Source of the DNA: Acidobacteriota bacterium
GTDB taxonomy: Bacteria > Acidobacteriota > Vicinamibacteria > Vicinamibacterales > UBA2999
Length of the DNA stretch: 37,941 nucleotides
Direction of reading: 5' to 3'
Assembly (NCBI GenBank): GCA_003222635.1
Contig: QHWQ01000015.1
Span: 1-37,941, forward strand
The notes beneath the pieces were generated by a model. It made no database searches. It saw only the letters and a program-made list of their open reading frames with translations, and was not told the origin of the DNA. Positions 12,495 through 22,174 of this stretch are shown here, piece by piece. The translations under genes were made by a program, and so were the position numbers. Position 1 is the stretch's first letter. Each line of letters starts with the position of its first letter.

Positions 12495-13220
12495 GTGGGG
12501 CTGAACGTGATCATGATGGGACCACCCGGCGCGGGCAAAGGCACGCAGGCGGGGCGGTTCGCACGTGAACGGGGGTTGTTGAAAATCTCGACTGGCGACA
12601 TCCTTCGCGCGGCGATCAAGGCGGATTCGCCGGTGGGCCTGCGCGCGAAGACGCTGATGCATCGCGGCGAGCTGGTTGACGACGCGACGATGATCGACAT
12701 CGTGCGCGAGCGGCTGCTGCAGCCCGATGCACAGCCGGGGTTCGTGCTCGACGGGTTCCCCCGGACGGTCGTGCAGGCCGAGGCGCTCGATCGCATCGTC
12801 GCCGAGCGCAACAACGGGCCGCTCGTCGTCGTGGACGTGCGGGTGCCGGAGAAAGAGCTGGTGCGGCGCCTGGCGAGCCGGCTGATTTGCTCGAAGTGCG
12901 GCGCCAACGCGGAACTGCCGAAGGCCGGCGAGCCTGCGGCGGCGCGCTGCGCGAGGTGCGGCGGCGAGCTGGTGCAGCGCGTGGACGACAACGAGCAGGT
13001 CGTCCTCGAGCGCCTGAAAGTGTACGAACGGGAGACCAAGCCGCTCGTCGAGTTCTATCGCGACCGCCCGACGTTCCGCATCGTCAACGGTGCGCAGGGG
13101 CTGGAGCGGGTAGCGCACGAGCTCGACACGGTCATTGACGATGCGGCGCTGGTCGGCGCGAAAGAGGCGGCGGCCGAGGCGGTGAAGGCCGTATCGCCGG
13201 AGAAAGCAGCGCGCGCATGA
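12495..13220 (+). CDS. adk: Adenylate kinase (GTG start, Cys4 LID)
   Basis: MMGPPGAGKGTQAGRFA; LDGFPRTVVQAEAL; CSKCG...CARCGG lid cysteines. Confidence 0.96.
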   Translation: MGLNVIMMGPPGAGKGTQAGRFARERGLLKISTGDILRAAIKADSPVGLRAKTLMHRGELVDDATMIDIVRERLLQPDAQPGFVLDGFPRTVVQAEALDRIVAERNNGPLVVVDVRVPEKELVRRLASRLICSKCGANAELPKAGEPAAARCARCGGELVQRVDDNEQVVLERLKVYERETKPLVEFYRDRPTFRIVNGAQGLERVAHELDTVIDDAALVGAKEAAAEAVKAVSPEKAARA

Positions 13221-14020
13221 TCGTCTGCCGGTCGAAGGCCGAAATCGACAAGCTCCGCCGGGTGAATCAGCTCGTGGCGGAAGTGCTCGCCGAATTGCGC
13301 CGGATGGCGGCGCCCGGCGTGACGACGGCCGATATCGACCGGGTGGCGGAAGAGCGCGTGCGGGCGGCGGGCGCGGAGCCGGCGTTCAAGGGATATCACG
13401 GGTATCCGGCGACGGTGTGCGTGTCGGCCAACGAGCAGGTGGTACATGGGATCCCGTCGAAGCGTCCGCTCGTCGAAGGAGACATCCTCTCCATCGACAT
13501 GGGCGCGCGGCTCGACGGTTTCTTCGGCGATTGCGCGGTGACCGTCCCGATCGGGACGGTGTCGCCGCAGGCGTCCGAGCTGCTGCGCGTCACCGAGGAG
13601 GCGCTGTTTCATGGGATCGAGGCGGTCAAGCCCGGGGCGCGCGTCTCGGACATCGGCGCGGCGATCCAGCAGCACGTCGAGGCCCACGGGTTCTCGGTGG
13701 TGCGCGAGTTCGTCGGCCACGGCATCGGCACCGCGCTGCACGAGGAGCCGCAAATCGCCAACTACGGTCCCGGCGGACGCGGGCCGCGGCTGGCGGAAGG
13801 CATGGTGCTCGCGATCGAACCGATGGTGAACGCCGGCAAGCCGGCGGTGAAGGTGCTGTCCGACGGCTGGACGGCGGTGACGCGGGACGGGAGCCTGTCG
13901 GCGCACTTCGAGCACGCGGTCGTCGTGAGCGCGGAGGGGCGCGAAATCCTGACGCTGCTGCCGGCGGACGCCGCGCGCGCGGCAGGGCGCGCCTTGTCGG
14001 GCGCGCCGACGGAAGCGTGA
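13217..14020 (+). CDS. map: Methionine aminopeptidase type I
   Basis: [47 protein letters not shown]. Confidence 0.96.
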   Translation: MIVCRSKAEIDKLRRVNQLVAEVLAELRRMAAPGVTTADIDRVAEERVRAAGAEPAFKGYHGYPATVCVSANEQVVHGIPSKRPLVEGDILSIDMGARLDGFFGDCAVTVPIGTVSPQASELLRVTEEALFHGIEAVKPGARVSDIGAAIQQHVEAHGFSVVREFVGHGIGTALHEEPQIANYGPGGRGPRLAEGMVLAIEPMVNAGKPAVKVLSDGWTAVTRDGSLSAHFEHAVVVSAEGREILTLLPADAARAAGRALSGAPTEA

Positions 14021-14220
14021 GCGAGCGGACGGTCGAAGGGATCGTCCGGGCGCAGCTGCCGAGCGGGTTGTACGAAGTGGAAGTCGATGCGCACCGCATC
14101 ACGGCGCACATCGGCGGCGGGCTCGAGCGGAATTTCGTCCGCGTGCTCGTGGGCGATCGAGTGATCGTCGAATTGACGCCACGGGACCTGACGCGAGGTC
14201 GAATCGTCAGGAAAGCGTAG
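14017..14220 (+). CDS. infA: Translation initiation factor IF-1 (GTG start)
   Basis: [71 protein letters not shown] overlap with map; not a separate ORF in the track. Confidence 0.92.
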   Translation: MSERTVEGIVRAQLPSGLYEVEVDAHRITAHIGGGLERNFVRVLVGDRVIVELTPRDLTRGRIVRKA

Positions 14221-14240
14221 CGAGGAAAGCGTGGACGCGT

Positions 14241-14354
14241 ATGAAGGTCAGGGCATCGGTCAAACGGATTTGCGACAAGTGCAAGATCGTGCGGCGCCGC
14301 GGGGTGGTGCGCGTGATCTGCACCAACGCGAAGCACAAGCAGAGGCAGGGGTAA
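14241..14354 (+). CDS. rpmJ: 50S ribosomal protein L36
   Basis: [37 protein letters not shown]; too short for the ORF track. Confidence 0.96.
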   Translation: MKVRASVKRICDKCKIVRRRGVVRVICTNAKHKQRQG

Positions 14355-14358
14355 TTCG

Positions 14359-14733
14359 ATGGCGCGTATTGCAGGCGTTGATCTGCCGCGGACCAAGCGG
14401 ATCGAGATCGGCCTTACCTACATCTACGGCATCGGGCGGAAGCGCTCGAACGATGTCCTCGGCGCGGCGGGCGTCAGCCCCGACATCCGCGTGAAGGATC
14501 TCTCCGAGGACGACGTCCGCAAGATCAGCCGCGTGCTGGAAGAGCAGGGCGGCGTGGAAGGCGATCTCCGCAAGGAGATCTCGATGAACATCAAGCGGCT
14601 GATGGAGATCGGCTGCTACCGCGGCCTGCGGCACCGGAGAAACCTCCCGGTGCGCGGCCAGCGGACGCGCACGAACGCGCGCACGCGAAAGGGCCCGAGG
14701 AAGGGCGCAATCGCAAAAAAGAAGACAGTGTGA
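14359..14733 (+). CDS. rpsM: 30S ribosomal protein S13
   Basis: [30 protein letters not shown]...[27 protein letters not shown]. Confidence 0.98.
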   Translation: MARIAGVDLPRTKRIEIGLTYIYGIGRKRSNDVLGAAGVSPDIRVKDLSEDDVRKISRVLEEQGGVEGDLRKEISMNIKRLMEIGCYRGLRHRRNLPVRGQRTRTNARTRKGPRKGAIAKKKTV

Positions 14734-14753
14734 AAAAGAAGACGGTTTAACGT

Positions 14754-15206
14754 ATGGCAAAAGCAGTAGCAGACGCCACCGCCCCTCCTGAAAAAGGAAA
14801 GGGCGAAGGCGGAAAGAAGCCGGCGCGCAAGACGTTCAAGAAGCGCGGCGAGAAGCGCGTCGTCCATCACGGCTACGTGCACATCCACGCCTCGTTCAAC
14901 AACACGCACATCACCATCACCGACACCGAGGGGAACGTCATCGCGTGGTCGAGCGCGGGCGGCATCGGCTTCAAGGGGTCGCGCAAGGGGACGCCGTTTG
15001 CCGCGACGCAGGCCGCCATCAACGCGGGCAACACCGCGAAGACCTACGGCCTCCGCACGGTCGACGTGAAGGTGAAGGGACCGGGGTCGGGGCGCGAGTC
15101 GGCGATTCGCGCGCTGCAGACGGTCGGGATCGAGGTGAAGTCGATCCGCGACGTCACGCCGATTCCGCACAATGGCTGCCGCCCGACCAAGCGGCGCCGC
15201 GTCTGA
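14754..15206 (+). CDS. rpsK: 30S ribosomal protein S11
   Basis: [45 protein letters not shown]. Confidence 0.98.
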   Translation: MAKAVADATAPPEKGKGEGGKKPARKTFKKRGEKRVVHHGYVHIHASFNNTHITITDTEGNVIAWSSAGGIGFKGSRKGTPFAATQAAINAGNTAKTYGLRTVDVKVKGPGSGRESAIRALQTVGIEVKSIRDVTPIPHNGCRPTKRRRV

Positions 15207-15230
15207 GAGATTGAGAGAGGATTCGATTTA

Positions 15231-15860
15231 ATGGCTCGATACATTGGACCCGTCTGCCGCCTGTGCCGCCGCGAGGGGATGAAGCTGTTCCTCAAGGGCG
15301 AGCGCTGCTACACGGAGAAGTGCGCGATCGAGAAGCGCAACTTCGCGCCGGGGCAGCACGGGAAGTCGCGGAAGCAGAAGCTCGCCGGCTACGGCGTGCA
15401 GCTGCGCGAGAAGCAGAAGGTCAAGCGCATCTACGGCGTGCTGGAGGATCAGTTCCGCCTTTACTTCGAGCAGGCGGAGCGGACGCGCGGCATCACCGGC
15501 GAGACGCTGCTGCAGCTGCTCGAGCGGCGGCTCGACAACGTCGCCTATCGCCTCGGCTTCGCGACGTCACGTCCGCAGGCGCGGCAGCTGGTGCGGCACG
15601 GCCACTTCACCGTGAACGGCAAGAAGGTGGACATCCCCTCGTTCTCGGTCAAGCCGGGTGACGTCGTGGCGGTGCGGCAGACCAGCCGCAAGAACGCGTC
15701 CATTGCGCACGCGCTCGAGGAAGTGAAGGGGCGCGGCGTGCCGGAATGGCTCGTCTTCGACGCCGAAGGCATGTCGGCGAAGATCAACTCGATTCCGACG
15801 CGCGAGCAGATCAACCTGCCGGTGCAGGAGCAGCTGATCGTCGAGCTGTATTCGAAATAG
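15231..15860 (+). CDS. rpsD: 30S ribosomal protein S4 (zinc-binding N-terminus)
   Basis: [45 protein letters not shown]4 domain [37 protein letters not shown]. Confidence 0.98.
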   Translation: MARYIGPVCRLCRREGMKLFLKGERCYTEKCAIEKRNFAPGQHGKSRKQKLAGYGVQLREKQKVKRIYGVLEDQFRLYFEQAERTRGITGETLLQLLERRLDNVAYRLGFATSRPQARQLVRHGHFTVNGKKVDIPSFSVKPGDVVAVRQTSRKNASIAHALEEVKGRGVPEWLVFDAEGMSAKINSIPTREQINLPVQEQLIVELYSK

Positions 15861-15927
15861 TTGGCAGTTGGTAGTTGGTAGTTGGTAGTTGTGGTTCTAC
15901 GAACTACCAACTACTGACTACGAACTA
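15861..15927. repeat. TTGGTAG heptamer tandem with facing inverted arm
   Basis: TTGGCAG TTGGTAG TTGGTAG TTGGTAG TTG, then AACTACCAACTAC (15902-15914), the reverse complement of GTAGTTGGTAGTT. Confidence 0.85.
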
Positions 15928-15937
15928 GGTCGCAACC

Positions 15938-16014
15938 GCCGGCCCGCAGCCTTACAGACCTGCGGCGGGAGGCCGGCGGATCAACATGCAGGTCTGGAGG
16001 CCGGGGCTGCCGGC
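15938..16014. repeat. Imperfect ~26-bp inverted repeat upstream of rpoA
   Basis: Left GCCGGCCCGCAGCCTTACAGACCTGC (15938-15963); reverse complement of right (15988-16014) GCCGGCAGCCCCGGCCTCCAGACCTGC. Confidence 0.75.
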
Positions 16015-16037
16015 CCGCTGGCGAAAGGAAGAACGCA

Positions 16038-17027
16038 ATGCTGTGGAAAGGTTTTCAGCGTCCCAAGCGTCTCGACTTCGAGCGCGAAACACTCACGGAG
16101 CGGTTCGGCCGCTTCTACGCGCAGCCGTTCGAGCGCGGCTTCGGCACGACGATCGGCAACGCCCTGCGGCGCGTCCTGCTCTCCTCGATTGAGGGCGCGG
16201 CGATCACCGCCGTGAAGATCGACGGCGTGCTGCACGAGTTCTCGCCGATCCCCGGCGTCGTCGAGGATGCGACCGACATCATCCTGAACCTGAAGCAGAT
16301 TCCGCTGAAACTGCACGTCGACTACACCAAGACGCTCTACCTGCGCGTCGACAAGCCGGGCATCGTCCGCGCGAAGGACATCGAGGTCGATCAGGACGTC
16401 GAGATCCTCGAGCCGGAAGCGCACATCGCGACCGTCTCGGACGGCGGCAAGCTGCACATGGAGCTGCGCATGAAGCGCGGCCGCGGCTACGTCTCGGCGG
16501 ACAAGAACTTCGACGAGGACCTCGGCATCGGCTGGATTCCCGTCGACTCGGTGCACTCGCCGGTGAAGAAGGTGAACTATCTCGTCGAGGCGGCGCGTCT
16601 CGGCCAGACCACCGACTACGACAAGCTGACCATCGACGTGTGGACCAACGGCTCGGTGACGGCGCAGGACGCGGTGTCGCTGGCGGCGAAGCTGATTCGC
16701 GATCACCTGAACATCTTCATCAACCTGGAAGATGTCGCCGATCAGCCGGCGGAGGCGCAGGCCGATCAGCCCGGACGCGCCGGCGCGCTCAACGAGAATC
16801 TCGACAAGAGCGTCGAGGAGCTGGAGCTCTCGGTGCGGTCGTACAACTGCCTGAAGAACGCGAACATCCGCACGATTCGCGAGCTGGTGCAGAAGACCGA
16901 GGCCGAGATGCTGAAAACGAAGAACTTCGGCCGCAAGTCGCTCAACGAGATCAAGGAGATCCTGCACAGCATGGGTCTGAGCCTCGGCATGCGCGTCGAT
17001 CAGCCGGCGGGGGCGCACTCGGAGTAG
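16038..17027 (+). CDS. rpoA: RNA polymerase alpha subunit
   Basis: [44 protein letters not shown]; alpha-[26 protein letters not shown]. Confidence 0.98.
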   Translation: MLWKGFQRPKRLDFERETLTERFGRFYAQPFERGFGTTIGNALRRVLLSSIEGAAITAVKIDGVLHEFSPIPGVVEDATDIILNLKQIPLKLHVDYTKTLYLRVDKPGIVRAKDIEVDQDVEILEPEAHIATVSDGGKLHMELRMKRGRGYVSADKNFDEDLGIGWIPVDSVHSPVKKVNYLVEAARLGQTTDYDKLTIDVWTNGSVTAQDAVSLAAKLIRDHLNIFINLEDVADQPAEAQADQPGRAGALNENLDKSVEELELSVRSYNCLKNANIRTIRELVQKTEAEMLKTKNFGRKSLNEIKEILHSMGLSLGMRVDQPAGAHSE

Positions 17028-17061
17028 GCGGCCGGCAGCGGGCAGCTGGCAGGACATTGCT

Positions 17062-17655
17062 ATGAGACACAACCTTGCACATCGGAAGCTGGGACGCGTC
17101 AGCGAGCACCGCACGGCGCTGCTGCGCAACCAGGCGATGGCGCTCATCAGGCACGAGCGCATCGAAACCACCATGCCGAAGGCGAAGGAGCTGCGGCCGT
17201 TCGTCGAGCGGCTGATCACCATCGCCAAGCGCGGCGTCGCCTCGGGTGAGGCGAACGGCGCCTCGCTCCACGCGCGCCGGCTCGTGCTGCAGGAGCTGCC
17301 CGACAAGGGCGTCGTCGGCAAGCTGTTCGAGTCGATCGCGCCGCGCTACGCGGAGCGGCCGGGCGGCTACACGCGCATCCTGCGCGTCGGCTACCGCCGC
17401 GGCGATTCCGCCGAAGTGGCGCAGGTCGAGCTCGTGGGCAGCGAGTACAACCCGAAGTCAGCCGAGGAGAAGGAAGCCGAGAAGGCCGCGGGACCGAAGA
17501 CCAAGAGCGTCGGCGATCGCCTGCGCGAGGTTGCCCGCGGCGCCCGCACGCGCGGCGATTCGGCGGCAGGCGGCGGCTCGAAGGGCCAGGCTGGAGGTCA
17601 GACGAAGGGCCGCGCCCAGAAGAGCACGACCCCTCGAAAGGCAGGGGGCAGCTAG
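17062..17655 (+). CDS. rplQ: 50S ribosomal protein L17 with long basic C-terminal extension
   Basis: [37 protein letters not shown]...[23 protein letters not shown], then ~75 aa low-complexity tail. Confidence 0.96.
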   Translation: MRHNLAHRKLGRVSEHRTALLRNQAMALIRHERIETTMPKAKELRPFVERLITIAKRGVASGEANGASLHARRLVLQELPDKGVVGKLFESIAPRYAERPGGYTRILRVGYRRGDSAEVAQVELVGSEYNPKSAEEKEAEKAAGPKTKSVGDRLREVARGARTRGDSAAGGGSKGQAGGQTKGRAQKSTTPRKAGGS

Positions 17656-19748
17656 ACTTCCTCGACAGCCTCCTGACCGCGCTCCGCCTTCGCGGCGGCA
17701 ATGATTTTCGCTTGCGCGTGCTGCGGGACCTCGTCGTAGTGCGAGAACTCCATGTGGTACGTGCCGCGCCCGCCTGTCGCCGACGTGAGGTGCTGCTCGT
17801 AGGTGAGCATCTCGGCCATCGGCACCTGCGCCCGAATCACGGTGTTGATGCCGCGGGTGTCCATGCCGGAGATGCGGCCGCGCCGCCCGTTCAGATCGCC
17901 CATCAGGTCGCCGGCGTAATCGCTGGGCGCATAGACCTCGACGTTCATAATCGGCTCGAGGATGGTCGGGCGCGCCCGCGTCATCGCATCCTTGAAGGCG
18001 AGCGACCCTGCCATCTTGAACGACAGCTCGTTCGAGTCCACCGGATGGAATGAGCCGTCGATGACCGTCGCGCGGAAGTCGACCATCGGATAGCCCGCCA
18101 GATAGCCGCGCATGCGCGAGTCCTGGATACCTTTTTCCACCGCCGGGACGTATTGTCGCGGAATCGAGCCGCCGAAGATGTCGTCGACGAACTCGAAGTC
18201 GCTGCCGCGCGGCAGCGGCTCCACCTTGATCTTGCAGTCGCCGAACTGGCCGTGGCCGCCGGTCTGTTTCTTGTGGCGGCCGTGCGCTTCGGTGGCGACG
18301 GTAATCGTCTCGCGGTACGGAATGCGCGGCGGCTTGAGGTTCACCTCGACGCCGAAGCGCCGCTTCAGCTTCGCGACCGTCACCTCGATGTGCAGCTGTC
18401 CCTGGCCCGCGAGCAGCAGCTCGTGGGTCTGCGGGTCGCGCGTGTAGCTGATTGACGGGTCTTCTTCCTGTAGGCGATGCATCGAGCCGCTGATCTTGTC
18501 CTCGTCGCCGCGGCTCTTCGGCTCGATCGCGTAGGCGAGCACGGCCTCGGGGAACGTGATCTCGGGGATCTTCACCTTCGTGCTCTTCTCCGCGAGCACG
18601 TCGCTGGTGCGCGTGTCCTTCAGCTTCGCCACGGCGCCCAGATCGCCGGCCTTCAGCTCCGGCACCTGCGTCTGCGTCTTCCCCTGCAGGACCAGCAAGT
18701 GGCCGAACCGCTCGGCGCTGTCGCGCGTCTGGTTGTGGACGTTGCTGTCCTGCTTCAACGTGCCGGAGATCACGCGCAGCATCGTGATGCGGCCGGCGAA
18801 CGGATCGGCGATGGTCTTCCAGACAAACGCGGTGTATGGCGGGCTGTCCGATGCCTTGATCGTGCTCGCGTCGCCGCTCTCGGTTACCGCCGGGAACTCG
18901 CGCTCGATCGGTGACGGCACGTAGGTGACGATCGCGTCGAGCAGCGGCTGGATCCCGATCGCATGCATCCCCGACGAGCAGACCAGGGGGAAGATCTTGC
19001 CCGACTGCGTCGCCGTGCGAAGTCCCTGGGTGAGCTCGTCCTGCGTGAGCGTTCCCTCCGAGAAGAACTTCTCCATCAGCTGCTCGTCGGCCTCGGCGAC
19101 CATTTCGATCAGCTCTTCGCGCGCCTTGGCGGCGCGGTCCGCGAGCGCCGCGGGAATGTCGCCTTCGGTCATCTTGCCGCTGCCGTCGCTCGCGAAGGTG
19201 AGCGCTGTCATCCGCACGAGATCGACGACCCCCGTGAACGCGCGCTCTTCGCCGAGCGGCAGCTGGATGGGGATAATCTCGCGCGCGCAGTCGCGGTGCA
19301 GCGATTCGAGCGTCCGCTCGAGGCTCGCGCGCTCGCGCTCGAGCCGGTTGGCGACGACGATGCGCGGCAGGTTGAGGGCGGCGGCTTCCTCCCAGAGCTT
19401 CTCGGTCTGGACCTCGACGCCGGCGACGGCGTCGACGCAGACGATCGCGCCTTCAGCGACGCGCAGCGCGGCCTTGGCGTCGCTCAAGAAGTTCGCGAAG
19501 CCCGGCGTGTCGATGATGTTGATCTTGGTCTTCTGCCACTCGGCGTAGGCGAGGCTGGAGGACAGGGTGTGCTTGCGGGCGATTTCTTCTTCGTCGAAGT
19601 CGGTGATCGTGGTGCCTTCGTCGACCTTCCCCAGCCGGTTGACGGCGCCCGCCACGAACAACATCGCCGACACCAGCTGTGTTTTGCCGCATCCACCGTG
19701 CCCGACCACCGCGACGTTCCGGATGGCAGCGGCATCATAGACCTTCAT
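17652..19748 (-). CDS. Elongation factor G-like protein (EF-G-2 type translational GTPase)
   Basis: [49 protein letters not shown], full length 698 aa; G4 motif reads ANRLERE. Confidence 0.92.
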   Translation of the reverse strand: MKVYDAAAIRNVAVVGHGGCGKTQLVSAMLFVAGAVNRLGKVDEGTTITDFDEEEIARKHTLSSSLAYAEWQKTKINIIDTPGFANFLSDAKAALRVAEGAIVCVDAVAGVEVQTEKLWEEAAALNLPRIVVANRLERERASLERTLESLHRDCAREIIPIQLPLGEERAFTGVVDLVRMTALTFASDGSGKMTEGDIPAALADRAAKAREELIEMVAEADEQLMEKFFSEGTLTQDELTQGLRTATQSGKIFPLVCSSGMHAIGIQPLLDAIVTYVPSPIEREFPAVTESGDASTIKASDSPPYTAFVWKTIADPFAGRITMLRVISGTLKQDSNVHNQTRDSAERFGHLLVLQGKTQTQVPELKAGDLGAVAKLKDTRTSDVLAEKSTKVKIPEITFPEAVLAYAIEPKSRGDEDKISGSMHRLQEEDPSISYTRDPQTHELLLAGQGQLHIEVTVAKLKRRFGVEVNLKPPRIPYRETITVATEAHGRHKKQTGGHGQFGDCKIKVEPLPRGSDFEFVDDIFGGSIPRQYVPAVEKGIQDSRMRGYLAGYPMVDFRATVIDGSFHPVDSNELSFKMAGSLAFKDAMTRARPTILEPIMNVEVYAPSDYAGDLMGDLNGRRGRISGMDTRGINTVIRAQVPMAEMLTYEQHLTSATGGRGTYHMEFSHYDEVPQHAQAKIIAAAKAERGQEAVEEV

Positions 19749-19907
19749 AAGGGGAATCCTCCTCCCGCGAGGTGAGGTGAAGCTGGAGCGAAGCCTGTGT
19801 CTAAGCGCGGATCATAGATCAAGATCGCTGTGAGACATTTATGTCTGCTTGGACGCAACGGTTGACGAATATGTGTTATGAAGCGCTGCTGCGGTGCAGA
19901 TCGGGCT

Positions 19908-19938
19908 TGCCCCGAGCGAGCGGAGCGAGTCGAGGGGG
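19908..19938. repeat. GAGCGAGCGGAGCGAGTCGAG-type element
   Basis: GCCCCGAGCGAGCGGAGCGAGTCGAGGGGG with CCCC/GGGG ends; single copy seen in window. Confidence 0.5.
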
Positions 19939-20029
19939 CGTCGCGTGCGCGTCCCGGACGCGGGGGGTTCCGCGCTGGAACTGACCGCAACATCGTTGTG
20001 GTCGTTTTCATCGAGCGGCACATTTTTGT

Positions 20030-21250
20030 TTGATGCGCGGCGCATGCGCGGCGGCACCTGCAGGGATTTCCCAGCGAAACAAGCGATCGCTGAAATCCCT
20101 GGTGTCGAAGTACGTGTGTCTCACGCTCGCGACGACGGGGCTCGTCGCATGGCTGGCATTGCCGGCGGCGGCGCAAACCGCCGCAGCTGCACCCGCGGAC
20201 GCGGCGACGGCGCAACAGCCGGATGCCGGAGCCAAGGCGGCGCCGCTGCTTCACGGCTTCGAACTCGGTGGTCTCGCCGACGTGTACTACACCTACTACT
20301 CCACCGAGCCGGAAGGCGACGCGCTCTTCCGGAACTTCGACACTCGGCACAATGCGCTTCGGTTCAGCATGGCGCAGATCTGGATCACCAAGGCGCCAAC
20401 GGACGAATCCCGCGCCGGCATGAATCTGAAGTTCAATTTCGGCCATGCGGCGAAGATGATCAATGCCTACGAGCCGGCGTCGGCGCGCGCGCTCGAGAAC
20501 ATCGAGCAGGCGTACGGCAGCTATCTGGTGCCGGCGGGCAAGGGGTTGCAGGTCGACGCGGGCAAGTTCGTGACGCAGCACGGCGCCGAAGTGATCGAAG
20601 CGAAGGATAACTGGAACTACTCACGGTCGCTGCTGTTCGCGCTCGCGATTCCGTACTATCACACCGGCGTCCGTGCGACGTATGCCGCGACCGACAAGGT
20701 CACCCTCATGGGCAACGTGGTGACGGGGTGGAACAGCGTCAAGGACAACAACGGCGGCAAGTCGGTCGGCGCACAGGTCATCCTCAAGCCGGTCTCGCAG
20801 GTCACAATCGTGCAGAACTACATGACCGGTTACGAACAGCCTCACAACTCGACGGACCTCCGGCACCTGTTCGACTCCGTGGTCACGATCACTCCTACCT
20901 CGATGGTGAGCCTGATGGCGAACTATGACTACGGCAAGGATTCGGTTGGCGGTCTGCCGGTGTCATGGCAGGGCGTGGCCGGCTACCTGAAAGTGCAGGC
21001 GACGCCATGGTTCGCCGTGATCCCGCGCGTCGAGGTGCTCAGCGATCCCGACGGATTCACCACGGGCGCGACCCAGACGTTGAAAGAGGCGACCATTACC
21101 GGTGAATTCAAAGCAAAGGGTGGGCTTCTGACACGCGTGGAGTACCGGCGTGACGCCTCTGATGTGGCGAGCTTCTCCAAGCCCTCTGGTCCGGTCACCT
21201 CGCAGAGCTCGTTTGCAATCGGCATCCTCTATTCGTACGCGCTGAAATAG
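20030..21250 (+). CDS. Outer-membrane beta-barrel porin, BBP2-like
   Basis: Signal peptide VSKYVCLTLATTGLVAWLALPAAAQ (alternative GTG start 20102); GFELGGLADVYYTYYSTEPEG, NLKFNFGHAA, repeated beta-strand pattern, aromatic end. Confidence 0.7.
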   Translation: MMRGACAAAPAGISQRNKRSLKSLVSKYVCLTLATTGLVAWLALPAAAQTAAAAPADAATAQQPDAGAKAAPLLHGFELGGLADVYYTYYSTEPEGDALFRNFDTRHNALRFSMAQIWITKAPTDESRAGMNLKFNFGHAAKMINAYEPASARALENIEQAYGSYLVPAGKGLQVDAGKFVTQHGAEVIEAKDNWNYSRSLLFALAIPYYHTGVRATYAATDKVTLMGNVVTGWNSVKDNNGGKSVGAQVILKPVSQVTIVQNYMTGYEQPHNSTDLRHLFDSVVTITPTSMVSLMANYDYGKDSVGGLPVSWQGVAGYLKVQATPWFAVIPRVEVLSDPDGFTTGATQTLKEATITGEFKAKGGLLTRVEYRRDASDVASFSKPSGPVTSQSSFAIGILYSYALK

Positions 21251-21293
21251 TCAGGAGGCGGATCGAGCGAGGTCTCACAACGGAGGCACGACG

Positions 21294-22082
21294 ATGTCAC
21301 TTCGATCGCAGTATGTCGCGCTATTGGTGTCCGCGCTGGCAGCGATGACGGTTCCAACCTTGGCGTTCGCGACGCCGAGCACGACCTATTGGGCGCCATC
21401 AACGGCGAATTGCCAGGCGAAAGGCGTTCCTCACATCACGTACGACACGTACTACGGCAAGGGGACGCCGCCGCCGGGCGCCGGGGCGCCCGCCTACCCG
21501 ATCGATACGGGTCTGACGATCGGCGTGCTTCCGTCCAGCAAGGTGCAGGCGGAGGTCGGCTATGACGTGCTGCTTCCGAGTTCCAACCCTGTGTTCTTCT
21601 TCCTGAACGCGAAGGTGTGTACGCCCGAATCGACGTTGTTCAAAGGCGCGCCGGCCATAAGCTTTGGAATCTGGAATGTCGGCTTCAAGAAGGACGTCAC
21701 CGACTACAACCCGATTCACCTGATGTTCCAGAAGGCCATTCCGGGAAACGGGTACGTGGCCGCGGGCGTGTATCACGGGATGAGCGACGTGCTGTTCACG
21801 AACAGCGACGGCAAGGTCGTGAAGAACGGAGCGATGCTGGGCTTCTTCTCGCCCGATATTCCGGTTGGCGTGAAGGGTCTGCAGAAGCTCAATTTCACGG
21901 CGGACGTCCAGACGGGCAAGAACGTGCTCGGGGCCGGCGGGTTCGGGCTGTACTTCTATTTCAATCAGTACGTGGACCTGCTCGTGGGTCCGGTGTTCTA
22001 CCTTGACAGCAAGCTGCAGCCGGGCGGCGCCAAGCATCTCTGGACCACGCAGCTCGACGTGGACATCCCGCTGGGGAAGTGA
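21294..22082 (+). CDS. Secreted protein of unknown function, possibly outer-membrane beta-barrel
   Basis: Signal peptide MSLRSQYVALLVSALAAMTVPTLAFA; amphipathic strand-like pattern to the end. Confidence 0.65.
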   Translation: MSLRSQYVALLVSALAAMTVPTLAFATPSTTYWAPSTANCQAKGVPHITYDTYYGKGTPPPGAGAPAYPIDTGLTIGVLPSSKVQAEVGYDVLLPSSNPVFFFLNAKVCTPESTLFKGAPAISFGIWNVGFKKDVTDYNPIHLMFQKAIPGNGYVAAGVYHGMSDVLFTNSDGKVVKNGAMLGFFSPDIPVGVKGLQKLNFTADVQTGKNVLGAGGFGLYFYFNQYVDLLVGPVFYLDSKLQPGGAKHLWTTQLDVDIPLGK

Positions 22083-22104
22083 CCGCTGCCCGCGCCGCCA
22101 TCTG

Positions 22105-22136
22105 ATGGCGCAGATGAGAAACGATGGCTGCGCCAT
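22105..22136. terminator. Stem-loop between the secreted protein gene and glnD
   Basis: ATGGCGCAG (22105-22113) / CTGCGCCAT (22128-22136), perfect 9 bp; no strong T-tract. Confidence 0.4.
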
Positions 22137-22174
22137 CATATGATTGTGCGGGCGAGCCCCGCTATGTTCCCAGC

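Noticed and set aside
13762-14396. Absence of infA and rpmJ suggested by the ORF track
   Set aside because: Both are present (14017..14220 with GTG start; 14241..14354), just too short or fused into other frames in the track.
15861-15914. TTGGTAG tandem as a CRISPR array
   Set aside because: Unit is 7 nt with no spacers and no cas genes nearby; simple tandem/inverted repeat.
17652-19748. EF-G-like gene as an antibiotic-resistance (TetM-like) ribosomal protection protein
   Set aside because: Motifs and length fit the widespread EF-G-2 family better; no TetM-specific signature seen.
22124-22174. Track start of glnD at 22124 (MAAPSYDCAGEPRYVPS...)
   Set aside because: This stretch overlaps a 9-bp stem-loop and is not GlnD-like; ATG 22175 is a better start.
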